This document shows positions 1 through 9,358 of a DNA stretch of 64,000 nucleotides, piece after piece; within the stretch, counting starts at the first letter, position 1; each line of letters starts with the position of its first letter. A program made the position numbers and the translations under genes. The DNA is from Prochlorococcus sp. AG-679-M10. Lineage in GTDB: Bacteria; Cyanobacteriota; Cyanobacteriia; PCC-6307; Cyanobiaceae. The notes beneath the pieces were generated by a model that saw only the letters and a program-made list of their open reading frames with translations, was not told the DNA's origin and did not search any database. The stretch lies in assembly GCA_003210655.1 (NCBI GenBank), contig QCUQ01000005.1, positions 18,125-82,124 on the forward strand, in the 5' to 3' direction.

Positions 1-276
1 AATCCTTAAAATAATTTCTCCATCTCTTAGACAAACAGACATCTTATTTGTGGTATCTATAGATATTTTTGTATTAACTGAATCTTGATTTTCACAAATC
101 ATTGCAGTTACAGCATCAGCGGCAATTGCGTGAGAATTATTTGTTATTGAATTTATTGCATCTAATCTTGAGTTTGCAGTATTTATAAATTCCTTTATGT
201 ATTCAATATTTTTATTACTTATATTTTCTAATTCTCTGTCAGTTGATAAAATTTGATTACTATTTGAAACTGTCAT
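1..276 (-). CDS. cpeB: Phycoerythrin beta subunit, degenerate Prochlorococcus type (partial, N-terminal 92 aa)
   Basis: Runs off the left edge of the window, so only the first 92 residues are present. The start is the ATG at 276. The conserved phycobiliprotein core is visible (SRLDAINSI, DAVTAMICENQ, CLRDGEIILR). In standard beta-phycoerythrin numbering Cys82 (CLRDGEIILR) and Cys61 (MICENQ) are kept. Residue 50, the partner cysteine of the doubly linked bilin, is alanine. The segment between 61 and 82 is diverged. This matches the reduced phycoerythrin kept by high-light Prochlorococcus, which has no phycobilisome; a light-sensing or residual pigment role is usually proposed. The identity is firm and the function is inference. 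Confidence 0.88.
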   Translation of the reverse strand, partial: MTVSNSNQILSTDRELENISNKNIEYIKEFINTANSRLDAINSITNNSHAIAADAVTAMICENQDSVNTKISIDTTNKMSVCLRDGEIILRI

Positions 277-433
277 TATTAAATCTAAAAACTTTAAATT
301 TTTATCTGTTTATAATAGATCAGAGTTAATTAAAATAATTAAATCTTAAAATAAACGAAATGGTTCTTAATCAAAAACTACATTTCGAAGTGATATTCAA
401 AATACTGTAAATAAAAAAATTTTTTCGCTAAGA

Positions 434-439
434 TATAAT
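434..439 (+). promoter_or_regulatory. Predicted -10 element (TATAAT) for the 66-aa gene
   Basis: A perfect TATAAT lies 18 bases before the TTG start at 458. This would put the transcript start near 446 and give a leader of about 12 nt. No convincing -35 box is seen, which is common in this genus. Confidence 0.45.
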
Positions 440-457
440 CATTATTCCTTAAATATT

Positions 458-658
458 TTGGATAAACAAGAATTAAAATTATCAAAAAAACTTGTTTCTT
501 CTTATAAAAAAAGATTAGAAAAAGAAATTCTTGAGAGAAGTACTAAATTAAAAATGCCTCACAATAAGTTCGAAGAAATTATCAACAATAACAATGAATT
601 AATAAATTTAAAAAAAGCTTTAGAAGAATTAGAGACTAACCCTCATTCTTCAAATTAA
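458..658 (+). CDS. Small charged protein of unknown function
   Basis: I do not recognise a family. The 66-aa product is very rich in Lys, Glu and Asn and has no membrane segment or cysteine. It looks like a short helical, possibly coiled-coil protein (LKLSKKLVSSYKKRLEKEI then LINLKKALEELE). The start is TTG, chosen because a TATAAT box sits just upstream and no ATG is available. It lies between cpeB (divergent) and the helicase gene, ending 40 bases before the latter, so the two could be cotranscribed. Synteny in other Prochlorococcus would decide whether it is real. Confidence 0.55.
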   Translation: MDKQELKLSKKLVSSYKKRLEKEILERSTKLKMPHNKFEEIINNNNELINLKKALEELETNPHSSN

Positions 659-698
659 ACTAAGGAAAAAAATTTTTTAATAATACAACCTATAAAAA

Positions 699-3107
699 GT
701 GCATCAAACAAACAACTTCCTTTTTAAATCCTTAAATAATGCACAATTAAAAGCAGTAAATCATATCAATGGGCCAATGCTTGTTGTAGCAGGTGCAGGT
801 AGTGGAAAAACCAAGGCTCTTACTCATAGAATTGCTAATCTAATTGAGAATAACTCTGTAGATCCTTATAACATTCTCGCAGTTACCTTTACAAATAAAG
901 CTGCTAAAGAAATGAAAGCAAGACTTCAAGTACTTCTTGCACAAGAACTAGCTTTAAATCAATTTGGGCAGCCTTGGTCAACCCTCAAGGAATTTGATCA
1001 GAATCAACTAAGAACAAATATTGATCAAGAAAGACTAAGGGACTTATGGATAGGAACTTTTCATGCATTATTTTCAAGACTTTTAAGATACGATATTGAA
1101 AAATATCAAGATCCTGAAGGCCTAACCTGGACAAGGCAATTTTCTATTTATGATGAGACAGATTCTCAGACATTAGTAAAAGAAATTATTAGTCAAGATA
1201 TGAGTCTTGATCCAAAAAGATTTGATCCTAAGAAAATTAAAAGAGCTATTAGTAACGCAAAAAATCAATGTTTTACAGCTAATGACCTTGAAGAAAAAGC
1301 TGATAATCATTTTGATAAAATAATTGCAGATGCTTACAGAAGATACAGAATATCTCTCTCAAAAAATAATGCTTTAGACTTTGATGATCTTTTACTACTT
1401 CCTGTGTTTTTATTAAGGCAAAATGATTTAGTTAGAGATTACTGGCATAAAAGATTTCAGCATGTATTAGTTGATGAATATCAAGATACAAATAGGACAC
1501 AATATGAACTTATCAAATTAATTACGGCTGGGAATAAAGAACCAAATAAATTTTGTGAATGGGATGATAGATCAGTTTTTGTTGTAGGAGATGCTGATCA
1601 AAGTATTTATAGTTTCAGGGCAGCAGATTTCAGAATATTAATTGGATTTCAAGAAGACTTTAAAAATTCATCTAATAATGATCAGAAAGTCTCTCTGGTT
1701 AAATTAGAGGAAAACTATAGATCTTCATCAAATATTCTAACTGCTGCAAACTCTTTGATTGAAAATAATACTGAAAGAATTGATAAAGTTTTAAGGCCTA
1801 CAAGGGAGGAAGGAGAACTTTTAAAGTTGCTTAGCTGCGATGATGAGATATCTGAAGCTGAGGCAATAACAACAAAATTAAGATCTCTAAATAATTACAA
1901 TAATCAACCTATCTGGAAAAATTTTGCAATCCTCTATAGGACTAGGGCTCAATCTAGAGTATTAGAAGAATCTCTAGTAAGATGGAGAATTCCATATACA
2001 ATCTTTGGCGGATTACGTTTTTATGATAGAAGAGAAGTTAAAGATGCAGTTGCCTATTTAAAAGTCTTAGTAAATTCTTCAGATAACGTAAGCCTTTTAA
2101 GAATAATAAATGTTCCAAGAAGGGGAATAGGAAAAACAACTATTCAAAAGCTTAATGAGATATCAAATAAGATGAACATTCCTTTATGGGAGCTTATAAA
2201 TGACAAACAAAGCTTAGATGAGACTATAGGGAGATCGTCAAAGGCCATTAATAAATTCACAGAGCTTATGAATGACCTTCTTTGCTACATAGAGAACTCG
2301 GGGCCTGCACAAATTCTTCAGTTAATTTTAGAAAGAAGCGGTTACTTAAGTGATTTATTAACAAGTGGTTCAGAGGAATCTGAAGATAGAAGAAATAATC
2401 TTCAGGAATTAATAAATGCTGCTACTCAATTTGAAGAAGAGACAGAGAACCCAGATGTAGAGGGTTTTTTGTCAACAGCAGCTTTAACAACAGACAATGA
2501 TACAAAAAAAAATCATCCTAACTCTGTCACTTTAATGACTCTCCATAACAGTAAAGGATTAGAATTTCAAAATGTATTTATAACTGGACTAGAACAAGGT
2601 TTATTCCCAAGCCATAGGTCAATTGATACTCCTTCTCTTTTAGAAGAAGAAAGAAGATTATGCTACGTAGGTATAACAAGAGCTAAAGAGAGAGTTTTCT
2701 TATCACATGCAAGAGAAAGAAGATTGTGGGGAGGTATGCGAGAAGCAACAATTCCTTCAATATTTCTCTCAGAAATACCAGAGGAATTAATTGACGGGGA
2801 ATTACCCCAATCTGGTGGTGCTTCTATTAGAAGGGATCGTCATCTTGACCGTTTAACAAGAGTGGATCGAAACGATTCAAATGAATTTATTAATAAACCT
2901 ATAAATGCAGTAAGAAAACTATATTCAGGACCCAGTAAAGGTAAAAGTTGGTTGATTGGAGATCAGGTAATTCACTCCAAATTTGGTAAGGGTGAAATTA
3001 TACATATTTTTGGCAGTGGGGAAAAAATATCGTTAGCAGTAAAGTTTGGTGATAAAGGGAGCAAAATTCTAGACCCAAGATTAGCTCCAATAAGAGCAAT
3101 AAACTGA
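699..3107 (+). CDS. uvrD: UvrD/PcrA-type superfamily I DNA helicase
   Basis: A 3'-5' ATP-dependent helicase acting in excision and mismatch repair and in clearing recombination or replication intermediates. Visible SF1A motifs: Walker A AGAGSGKT (residues 31-38), VTFTNKAAKEM (Ia), DEYQDTN (Walker B), GDADQSIYSFRAA, LEENYRSS, MTLHNSKGLEF and YVGITRAKERV. A small C-terminal Tudor-like module (GDQVIHSKFGKGEI) follows, as in PcrA/UvrD. At 802 aa it has the expected length. The start is GTG at 699. It is followed 7 bases later by the nucleotidyltransferase gene on the same strand, suggesting one transcript. It could equally be called pcrA. Confidence 0.93.
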   Translation: MHQTNNFLFKSLNNAQLKAVNHINGPMLVVAGAGSGKTKALTHRIANLIENNSVDPYNILAVTFTNKAAKEMKARLQVLLAQELALNQFGQPWSTLKEFDQNQLRTNIDQERLRDLWIGTFHALFSRLLRYDIEKYQDPEGLTWTRQFSIYDETDSQTLVKEIISQDMSLDPKRFDPKKIKRAISNAKNQCFTANDLEEKADNHFDKIIADAYRRYRISLSKNNALDFDDLLLLPVFLLRQNDLVRDYWHKRFQHVLVDEYQDTNRTQYELIKLITAGNKEPNKFCEWDDRSVFVVGDADQSIYSFRAADFRILIGFQEDFKNSSNNDQKVSLVKLEENYRSSSNILTAANSLIENNTERIDKVLRPTREEGELLKLLSCDDEISEAEAITTKLRSLNNYNNQPIWKNFAILYRTRAQSRVLEESLVRWRIPYTIFGGLRFYDRREVKDAVAYLKVLVNSSDNVSLLRIINVPRRGIGKTTIQKLNEISNKMNIPLWELINDKQSLDETIGRSSKAINKFTELMNDLLCYIENSGPAQILQLILERSGYLSDLLTSGSEESEDRRNNLQELINAATQFEEETENPDVEGFLSTAALTTDNDTKKNHPNSVTLMTLHNSKGLEFQNVFITGLEQGLFPSHRSIDTPSLLEEERRLCYVGITRAKERVFLSHARERRLWGGMREATIPSIFLSEIPEELIDGELPQSGGASIRRDRHLDRLTRVDRNDSNEFINKPINAVRKLYSGPSKGKSWLIGDQVIHSKFGKGEIIHIFGSGEKISLAVKFGDKGSKILDPRLAPIRAIN

Positions 3108-3114
3108 AATTTGC

Positions 3115-4362
3115 ATGAATGATATTTCTGCTTATATAAATTCAGCAATAGTAAAACTTCCTTTTAATTTATTTAATATAATTTCTGAGTATATTGAAAT
3201 GAATAAAAGGGTTAAAGTTGCAATTGTGGGTGGCTATATAAGAGATTTATTAATCACTAAAATTCATAAAAAGACTTTTTTCGAGCCACTCGATATTGAT
3301 ATTGTTACAGAGGGATCCTCAGTTGATTTAGCAAAATTCATAAAAAAAAATATCTCAAACGTTGAACTTTGTTTGATAAAAGAATTTGAAATATACGATA
3401 CTGTAGAACTAAATATTAATGATTTAAAAATTGATATAGCTTCTGCAAGAAAAGAGAATTATGAAGCTCCAGGTTTAAATCCAATCGTAAAAAATGCAAA
3501 TATTGAAGAGGATTTAAAAAGAAGAGATTTCAGTATAAATGCAATAGCTTTTGAATTTTCAAAGCAAGAAATTTATGATTTCTTTGATGGCATAAAACAT
3601 ATACAAGAAAAAGAATTACATTTGCTGCATGATAATAGCATTCAAGATGACCCTAGTAGATTAATAAGATGCGCAAGATATGCATCAAGATTAGGTTTCA
3701 AAATTTCAAATAAATCACTTCAACAATCTCAAAGGATTATCCAAAGATGGCCATGGGATGTCATTAAAGATGTTAATAAATCTAGATTTCCGCCTGGAAT
3801 AAGCATAAGAATTAGGATGGAATTGTCAGAAATATACAAATACGATAATCTTGCAAAAATAATTTCTTTATTAGATGATTGGAAGATTATTTCTATTATA
3901 AATAAAAATATTATTGTTAATAATAAATTTTTAAGGGGTTTAAAGTGGATTAAAAAACTAGAGGGTAATTATATACTCTACCTATTAAAAAATTCGGAAA
4001 ATTTAGAGCTTAGTTGTCAAAGATTTTTTATTAATAGCAAGGAAAAGAAAATTCTCGAAGATTACTTAAATATCACAAATCAATTAGATAATGAAAAAGA
4101 AAAATTCCTCTATTTGAACCCCTCACATTGGACTGAATTTATTGAAAAAAAAAATTTAGATGAAGAGACAGTGAAATTATTAATTTGTAATGGGGGTTTA
4201 TTTTGGAAATCATTTTTTAAATGGCTATTTGTTTATAAATTTATTAAGTCAAAGAAAAATGGAGAAATTTTAAAAAGTGAAGGATGGCAACCGGGTAAAG
4301 AAATGGGGGATGAGATTAAAAGGTTGAGATATATAGAGATCGATAAGATCAATATGAAATAA
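3115..4362 (+). CDS. tRNA nucleotidyltransferase / poly(A) polymerase family (CCA-adding)
   Basis: Class II nucleotidyltransferase that adds or repairs the 3' CCA end of tRNAs, or adds poly(A); the two activities cannot be separated by sequence here. The N-terminal catalytic signature is VGGYIRDLL (about residues 38-46) with the metal-binding DID at 60-62, then LKRRDFSINAIAF and the nucleotide-recognition segment DPSRLIRCARYASRLGF. The C-terminal half is diverged. The length of 415 aa is normal. It starts 7 bases after uvrD and ends 3 bases before the convergent selD-fusion gene. The tRNA genes in this window do not encode CCA, so such an enzyme is required. Confidence 0.85.
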   Translation: MNDISAYINSAIVKLPFNLFNIISEYIEMNKRVKVAIVGGYIRDLLITKIHKKTFFEPLDIDIVTEGSSVDLAKFIKKNISNVELCLIKEFEIYDTVELNINDLKIDIASARKENYEAPGLNPIVKNANIEEDLKRRDFSINAIAFEFSKQEIYDFFDGIKHIQEKELHLLHDNSIQDDPSRLIRCARYASRLGFKISNKSLQQSQRIIQRWPWDVIKDVNKSRFPPGISIRIRMELSEIYKYDNLAKIISLLDDWKIISIINKNIIVNNKFLRGLKWIKKLEGNYILYLLKNSENLELSCQRFFINSKEKKILEDYLNITNQLDNEKEKFLYLNPSHWTEFIEKKNLDEETVKLLICNGGLFWKSFFKWLFVYKFIKSKKNGEILKSEGWQPGKEMGDEIKRLRYIEIDKINMK

Positions 4363-4365
4363 CTA

Positions 4366-6531
4366 TCAATTTGTTACTTCCCCGACCTTATACCATTCAT
4401 CCTTTAAATAACGTTCATACTTAGGATTACAACTTATTAAAAGCGGCCCACAAGTTTGTGGATCTAATAATAATGAGATTTTTTCTTTAAAGCTGTCATT
4501 ATTAAATTTAATTTTTTTTGAAAATGAGATAATTCTATTACGTTTTTCTGCAAAAATTTGATCAAATATTTCTTTATTTGATTCGAACAGAGAACTTTTG
4601 ATCCCTTTATGTATTAAATCAAATACTCCTGGATAAGCTTTAAATGCCAATAAATCTAATAAGACCCTAATAGGTTCAAGATTATTATTTTTCCTTAATA
4701 AATTAGATGAATCAATCATCTCTTTAAGATGTCCTATAAATCCATAGCCAGTAACATCAGTGGCTGCATTTATAAATGTTTCTCCAAACTTATCTTGAAG
4801 CAAATAAATTTTTTCAATCAATGGTTGCTGACTTGTAACTAAATTTCTCATTATCTCCTCTGAACTATCTTTCAAATTAATATTTTGCATATGAGCCGCA
4901 AAAAAAACTCCAACGCCTAAAGGTCTTGACATTAGTATAATATCTCCTTTTTGCATACCTGATTTTAACCATGGTTTTGCTCCATTTTTCAAAACTCCTT
5001 GAACAGTTAAAGAAATATCTATTCCTAAAGAATAAGGTTGATCAACTAAACTTCTTGACTCGAAAGTATGCCCTCCAATTAACTCACCTCCTTGTTCTTC
5101 TACTGTTGTTTTTATCCCTTTTAGACAATGAGAAAAAAGGTAGCTTTGAAAATCTTTTCCTACTTTTGGAAGAGAAATCAAGGCCTGTACAGACGACAGT
5201 TTTACTCCGCAAGCCCATAAATCTGAGCAAGCATGCAACACAGTAATTTTTGCATTTAGCCAAGGATCACTTATCAAAGCAGGAAATCCATCAACACTTT
5301 GAAGAATGATATCTTGGTAATTTTTATAAATTTCAACAGAATCCTCAGGAGAAGTTGCAAAATTTTCAAGTTGAGCACTTCTTAAGGATTTATTTAAAAT
5401 GCTTTGAGGAATTTTAGCTGCACATCCTCTACAGTCTTGCATCCCATTTTCTATAACTTTTTGATTCATATTCGAATCTAAAACACGAAATTTCTTGATG
5501 AACCCTTCATCAATTTTATTTTTAAGGTACCAAATAAGAAAAGAAGGCCCTATAACAATGTCACCATAAAAAGCAAAAGCCTTTGGAAACTTTCTGGGAT
5601 AAGAATTTACTATTTGCAACCCAAATTTTTGAGGAGACCATTTTTTTAATGATTCACCTTTTATTTCCTTCTGAATATTACTTGCCAAAATATTTAAAAC
5701 TTTTACTGCAAATATTCCAGATGAAGGTCTCTTAGAGGTTTCTATTATTGCGCAATCACCAGTTGCAAAAGTTCCTAAAAAATTTTTCAACCTTAATTTC
5801 TGATTTGTAAAGAATCGACCTTTTGAATCCAATTCTGAATTGTATTTTTGTACCCAATATGGTGATGAATTTCCTGTACATAAGAGAATCTTTCCATAAC
5901 CAACAGGAAGTTTTCCAACTACTTCTATATTCGATCTATAAAAAGTTTTTAAGATTTTATCATCTACTTTTTTTGATTTACATAAAATTTTTAAAGATCT
6001 TTTTTTCCATCTTTTTCTCAAGGCAAAAGCGACTTCAATTGCAGCAAGTCCACTTCCAACAATAACAAAAGATTGTTCATTTTCAGAATCATACTTATCT
6101 TCATTTTTAATTAACTCATAAGCCTTAAAAAAAGGTTTAATTGGGAAAGCAATTTGATTATTGACCAAATCTTCAAATTCTCCTGAAATTTTGGTTTGAC
6201 TTCCATAGTTAAGTACTAATTTTGAGTAACCAATTGATGGTCTATTTTTTAAGAAAATTTTTTTTAACTGAAAATCAATATTAATTACCTCTCCTTTTAT
6301 AAAAGCTACTCTTGACTTTTTAGCTAAAGATCTAATATCGATTAGGCTTTCATCTAAAGAAATTGATTTAGAAATAACAGAAGGGAACCTAGCCGAATAA
6401 ACTAAATTAGTATCCCTAGATATAATTGAGATAGGAATTTCTGGCATTAATTTCGGATACATCAACCATTTTCTCATCAAAAGAACATTTGTATGTCCGC
6501 CTCCAATTAGTACTAGATGATTAATAGTCAT
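4366..6531 (-). CDS. selD: FAD/NAD(P) oxidoreductase fused to selenide, water dikinase (SelD)
   Basis: Two-domain protein of 721 aa. Residues 1 to about 350 form a pyridine-nucleotide-disulfide oxidoreductase-like domain: dinucleotide fold LIGGGHTN, second Rossmann motif VIVGSGLAAIE near residue 155, and the FAD-site signature FATGDCAI. From about residue 362 a full SelD domain follows (GCAAKIPQSIL, PWLNAKITVLHACSDLWA, LDPQTCGPLLIS). SelD makes selenophosphate from selenide and ATP. The catalytic Cys and Lys of the GCxxK motif are present; the second Cys of the E. coli motif is Ala. Fusion to an oxidoreductase, perhaps supplying selenide, is known in cyanobacteria. It diverges from mtnP. Confidence 0.9.
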   Translation of the reverse strand: MTINHLVLIGGGHTNVLLMRKWLMYPKLMPEIPISIISRDTNLVYSARFPSVISKSISLDESLIDIRSLAKKSRVAFIKGEVINIDFQLKKIFLKNRPSIGYSKLVLNYGSQTKISGEFEDLVNNQIAFPIKPFFKAYELIKNEDKYDSENEQSFVIVGSGLAAIEVAFALRKRWKKRSLKILCKSKKVDDKILKTFYRSNIEVVGKLPVGYGKILLCTGNSSPYWVQKYNSELDSKGRFFTNQKLRLKNFLGTFATGDCAIIETSKRPSSGIFAVKVLNILASNIQKEIKGESLKKWSPQKFGLQIVNSYPRKFPKAFAFYGDIVIGPSFLIWYLKNKIDEGFIKKFRVLDSNMNQKVIENGMQDCRGCAAKIPQSILNKSLRSAQLENFATSPEDSVEIYKNYQDIILQSVDGFPALISDPWLNAKITVLHACSDLWACGVKLSSVQALISLPKVGKDFQSYLFSHCLKGIKTTVEEQGGELIGGHTFESRSLVDQPYSLGIDISLTVQGVLKNGAKPWLKSGMQKGDIILMSRPLGVGVFFAAHMQNINLKDSSEEIMRNLVTSQQPLIEKIYLLQDKFGETFINAATDVTGYGFIGHLKEMIDSSNLLRKNNNLEPIRVLLDLLAFKAYPGVFDLIHKGIKSSLFESNKEIFDQIFAEKRNRIISFSKKIKFNNDSFKEKISLLLDPQTCGPLLISCNPKYERYLKDEWYKVGEVTN

Positions 6532-6540
6532 TTAATTACA

Positions 6541-7440
6541 ATGAATAAACAGCATTTATTACCAATTAAAGAATCAAGATTAGGAGTAATTGGTGGGAGT
6601 GGTTTCTATTCAATTGACAAAATAGAATGTCATGAAGAAATCGAGGTCAATACACCATATGGTAAACCTTCTGATTCAATTAGGCTCTTTAAAATTGGTA
6701 ATTTAGAAATTGCTTTTATAGCAAGGCATGGTAGAACACATAAGCTGAATCCGACAGAAATACCTTACAAAGCTAATATTTGGGCTCTCCGATCAATTGG
6801 CGTGAGGTGGATAATCGCTCCATCAGCAGTTGGCTCCCTTCAAGAACAAATCAGGCCCCTTGATATTGTTATTCCAGATCAATTTATTGATCGAACTCAT
6901 AAAAGACCCGCAACATTTTTTAATGAAGGAGCAGTAGCTCATGTAACGATGGGGGATCCTTTCTGTATGAACTTATCAGGAATTTTGAGCAATGTTGGCG
7001 AAAAAAATATCCCTGGAGGAAGACAATTGCATAGAGGAGGTACATATCTAGCTATGGAGGGGCCTGCTTTCTCTACCCGAGCAGAATCTAACTTATATAG
7101 AAGTTGGGGTTGTTCAATAATAGGTATGACTAATCATACTGAAGCAAGATTAGCTAAAGAAGCTGAGATAGCTTATGCATCTCTATCTATGGTTACAGAT
7201 TATGATTGCTGGCATCAAACTTATCAGGAAGTATCAGTAGAGATGGTTTTGGGAAATCTCAGAGCGAATACTGAAGTTGCTAACAAAATAGTTTTTGAAA
7301 TCGCGAAAATTATAGATATAAAGAGACCTCAAAGCAAGTCCCATTTTTCTTTAAAGGATGGTTTAATAACTCAAAAAGAAAATATCCCTAGTTTTACAAA
7401 AGAAAAAATAAAGATATTTACTGATTCATATTGGAACTAG
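6541..7440 (+). CDS. mtnP: S-methyl-5'-thioadenosine phosphorylase
   Basis: Phosphorolyses methylthioadenosine to adenine and methylthioribose-1-phosphate, salvaging a by-product of S-adenosylmethionine use. Motifs: GVIGGSGFY (phosphate loop), ARHGRTHKLNPTEIPYKAN, APSAVGSL, AMEGPAFSTRAES, IGMTNHTEARLAKEAEI and VTDYDCW, whose aspartates favour 6-aminopurine substrates. The ATG at 6541 is preferred. The frame stays open to 6517, but that would overlap the divergent selD start. The product is 299 aa, normal for MtnP. It converges on psbJ with 33 bases between the stops. Confidence 0.92.
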   Translation: MNKQHLLPIKESRLGVIGGSGFYSIDKIECHEEIEVNTPYGKPSDSIRLFKIGNLEIAFIARHGRTHKLNPTEIPYKANIWALRSIGVRWIIAPSAVGSLQEQIRPLDIVIPDQFIDRTHKRPATFFNEGAVAHVTMGDPFCMNLSGILSNVGEKNIPGGRQLHRGGTYLAMEGPAFSTRAESNLYRSWGCSIIGMTNHTEARLAKEAEIAYASLSMVTDYDCWHQTYQEVSVEMVLGNLRANTEVANKIVFEIAKIIDIKRPQSKSHFSLKDGLITQKENIPSFTKEKIKIFTDSYWN

Positions 7441-7473
7441 ATAATATTAAAAAGTTAAAAAGTACTGAAGATT

Positions 7474-7668
7474 TTAGCCTGCACCTACTCCTTGGTATGA
7501 ACCGTAGAAAAATATACCTAAAACGAAAATAACCGCTATTCCTCCAGCTGTAGCAACTAGCCAAAGAGGAAGGGTTCCCTCGGTCCATCTTCTTTCCCAT
7601 GCTACAGCTGGTCTTCCATCAGGTAGTCTATCGGGAATTCTGCCATCAGGGCCTTTTAATTTACTCAT
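7474..7668 (-). CDS. psbJ: Photosystem II reaction centre protein J
   Basis: Single-span thylakoid subunit of photosystem II, important for forward electron flow and assembly. The 64-aa protein has a hydrophilic N-terminal extension ([21 protein letters not shown]) and then the typical PsbJ helix ending [14 protein letters not shown]. The extension is longer than in the ~40-aa plant or freshwater protein and is usual in marine picocyanobacteria. It is the last gene of the psbEFLJ operon, 9 bases after psbL. Confidence 0.95.
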   Translation of the reverse strand: MSKLKGPDGRIPDRLPDGRPAVAWERRWTEGTLPLWLVATAGGIAVIFVLGIFFYGSYQGVGAG

Positions 7669-7677
7669 AGTTTTAAT

Positions 7678-7797
7678 TTAGTTGAAAAAGTAACTGGAAA
7701 ATAAAATTCCTAAAACAAATACTGCTAATAAGCCTAGATAGAGGCTTGTACGATTAAGTTCAACCGGAACCTTATTCGGATTTTCGTTTACTTGCAT
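7678..7797 (-). CDS. psbL: Photosystem II reaction centre protein L
   Basis: 39-aa single-helix PSII subunit ([20 protein letters not shown], then a hydrophobic span ending SSYFFN). It stabilises the dimer and the quinone-side environment. The frame is open further upstream to 7887, but that would read through psbF in another frame. The internal ATG at 7797 gives exactly the canonical 39 residues. It lies 11 bases after psbF and 9 before psbJ. Confidence 0.96.
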   Translation of the reverse strand: MQVNENPNKVPVELNRTSLYLGLLAVFVLGILFSSYFFN

Positions 7798-7808
7798 AAT
7801 TAATAAAG

Positions 7809-7952
7809 TTATCTTAAAAATTGCATAGCTGCTATTGCACCTAAGAAAAAGACTGAAGGAATCGCGAGCGCATGAACTGCGAGCCAACGAATAGTAAAGA
7901 TAGGATAAACGCGGACTTCAACAGCCTGCATTGGAGCTTGAGAATTTGACAT
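7809..7952 (-). CDS. psbF: Cytochrome b559 beta subunit
   Basis: 47-aa protein encoded from the ATG at 7952. It carries the segment [20 protein letters not shown], with the single heme-ligand histidine in [10 protein letters not shown]. With PsbE it forms cytochrome b559, needed for PSII assembly and photoprotection. The gene starts 2 bases after psbE ends and is followed by psbL. Confidence 0.97.
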   Translation of the reverse strand: MSNSQAPMQAVEVRVYPIFTIRWLAVHALAIPSVFFLGAIAAMQFLR

Positions 7953-7954
7953 AA

Positions 7955-8203
7955 TTATTTTGTTCTTAAATCTAATTGAGATTTAGCATCATATCTTTGC
8001 GTTACAACAGGTGCTTTAGATTCAGAAGCCTGGAAATAACTATCCGGACGAGGAGTTCCGAAAGCATCATAGGCTAAACCTGTATATACAAATAGGAAGC
8101 CCGCTATAAAAATAGCAGGGAGTGTTACTGCATGAATAATCCAGTATCTAATACTGGTGATTATTTCAAAGAATGGGCGTTCACCCGTTGAACCTGCGGC
8201 CAT
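7955..8203 (-). CDS. psbE: Cytochrome b559 alpha subunit
   Basis: 82-aa PSII subunit starting [14 protein letters not shown] (ATG at 8203; an ATG two codons upstream is less likely by family alignment). The heme histidine is in [14 protein letters not shown]. After one membrane helix comes the conserved lumenal tail ([10 protein letters not shown] ... [11 protein letters not shown]). It is first in psbEFLJ, with a 132-base gap to upstream ycf48 that probably holds its own promoter. Confidence 0.97.
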   Translation of the reverse strand: MAAGSTGERPFFEIITSIRYWIIHAVTLPAIFIAGFLFVYTGLAYDAFGTPRPDSYFQASESKAPVVTQRYDAKSQLDLRTK

Positions 8204-8335
8204 AATCACAATTATTTACCCTTTGATCTTACAAGGAAAAATCCTAAGTTTGTGAAGAAATTTACAGCTTGGTTACAGACAGTTGTTAAATTAGAAAAAA
8301 ATTAAGGATTTTTTTATTTTTTAATTTACTGGAAC

Positions 8336-9349
8336 TTAGCCATTCCACCTCAAGATGTAACCCCTTTCTCCAAGTATAAAGCCTTTTTTAGCAACAAATT
8401 CATCTTTTTCTAAGAATTGAATTTTGATATAGTTAGTTGGAAGATTTGAAGCAACAGGATCAGAACTCCATGTTTTACCATCATCTGTACTAACTATCAA
8501 AGTCCCATTACCTCCCCCAGCCCAGATATTTCCTTCAGGATCCCAACCCATATCTAAATAGTTATAGCCATTTAGAATTGGAACTATTGGTTTAGTCCAA
8601 TTTTCTAAATCATTACTATCATCATTAAATCTTATTTCAGCTCCTCGAGATAACATCCATAAATTACCGTTTGGATTAAATCCTATACTTTGTACTCTTT
8701 TACTGCTCGCTCTTTGATGAGCTATCCAAGTATCACTTCCGCTTTCAATAGTAGAGAAAAAATTACCAAGACTACTTACACTTACATAATCGCCATTAGG
8801 TGTTCTTCTTAAATCTCTAATACCTCCCTGCTCGGAAGGGTCTGATACTTTTGCTTCCCATGTTTCACCACTATTTGAAGTTAGATAAATAGCAGCTGAG
8901 GTTGTTGCCAATTCAGCAACCCCATTATCAATCGTTGATACTAAAAAAGGTTGACCAGGCAGCTTACCAAGGGATAACCTTGTCCAGTTTTTACCTTCAT
9001 CAACCGAGTGCATAACTAAAGAAGGTTGTCCTATCAACCACCCTTCAGAACCCCTAAAATCTATATCAAGTAAACGAAAATTCTCTTCTGCTGCTATGTC
9101 TAATGATCTTTTTTCCCATGATTTTCCTCCATCATTAGATTCCATGATTAGTCTATTTGAGCCAACCAAAAATCCATGATTATTATCTATAAAATCTATG
9201 TCTAATGCATTTGACTGATCTTCAAATTGAATTGTTTCCCATGGACTACTTTCGTTCATTTTTACCCCTGTTGAAGAACAACTACTTAAAATAAAGCAAA
9301 GTGTAAATGTTAAAAGAAGGTTTGGAATGCTAGTTAAGAATTTTTTCAT
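8336..9349 (-). CDS. ycf48: Photosystem II assembly factor Ycf48/HCF136
   Basis: Lumenal beta-propeller lipoprotein that binds precursor D1 and is needed to build PSII reaction centres. The N-terminus is a lipoprotein signal ([20 protein letters not shown] then LSSCSS, predicted lipidated Cys near residue 24). Propeller/BNR-type repeats are visible ([41 protein letters not shown]). The length of 337 aa is normal. It sits between rubA and psbEFLJ on one strand, a gene order conserved in cyanobacteria and consistent with a shared assembly role. Confidence 0.95.
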   Translation of the reverse strand: MKKFLTSIPNLLLTFTLCFILSSCSSTGVKMNESSPWETIQFEDQSNALDIDFIDNNHGFLVGSNRLIMESNDGGKSWEKRSLDIAAEENFRLLDIDFRGSEGWLIGQPSLVMHSVDEGKNWTRLSLGKLPGQPFLVSTIDNGVAELATTSAAIYLTSNSGETWEAKVSDPSEQGGIRDLRRTPNGDYVSVSSLGNFFSTIESGSDTWIAHQRASSKRVQSIGFNPNGNLWMLSRGAEIRFNDDSNDLENWTKPIVPILNGYNYLDMGWDPEGNIWAGGGNGTLIVSTDDGKTWSSDPVASNLPTNYIKIQFLEKDEFVAKKGFILGERGYILRWNG

Positions 9350-9358
9350 AGATATATT

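Noticed and set aside
4971..5246. Open reading frame of 91 codons on the plus strand
   Set aside because: It lies wholly inside the well-supported selD fusion on the other strand and has a composition typical of an antisense shadow.
7798..7887. N-terminal extension of psbL
   Set aside because: It reads through psbF in a different frame; the internal ATG gives the exact 39-aa PsbL.
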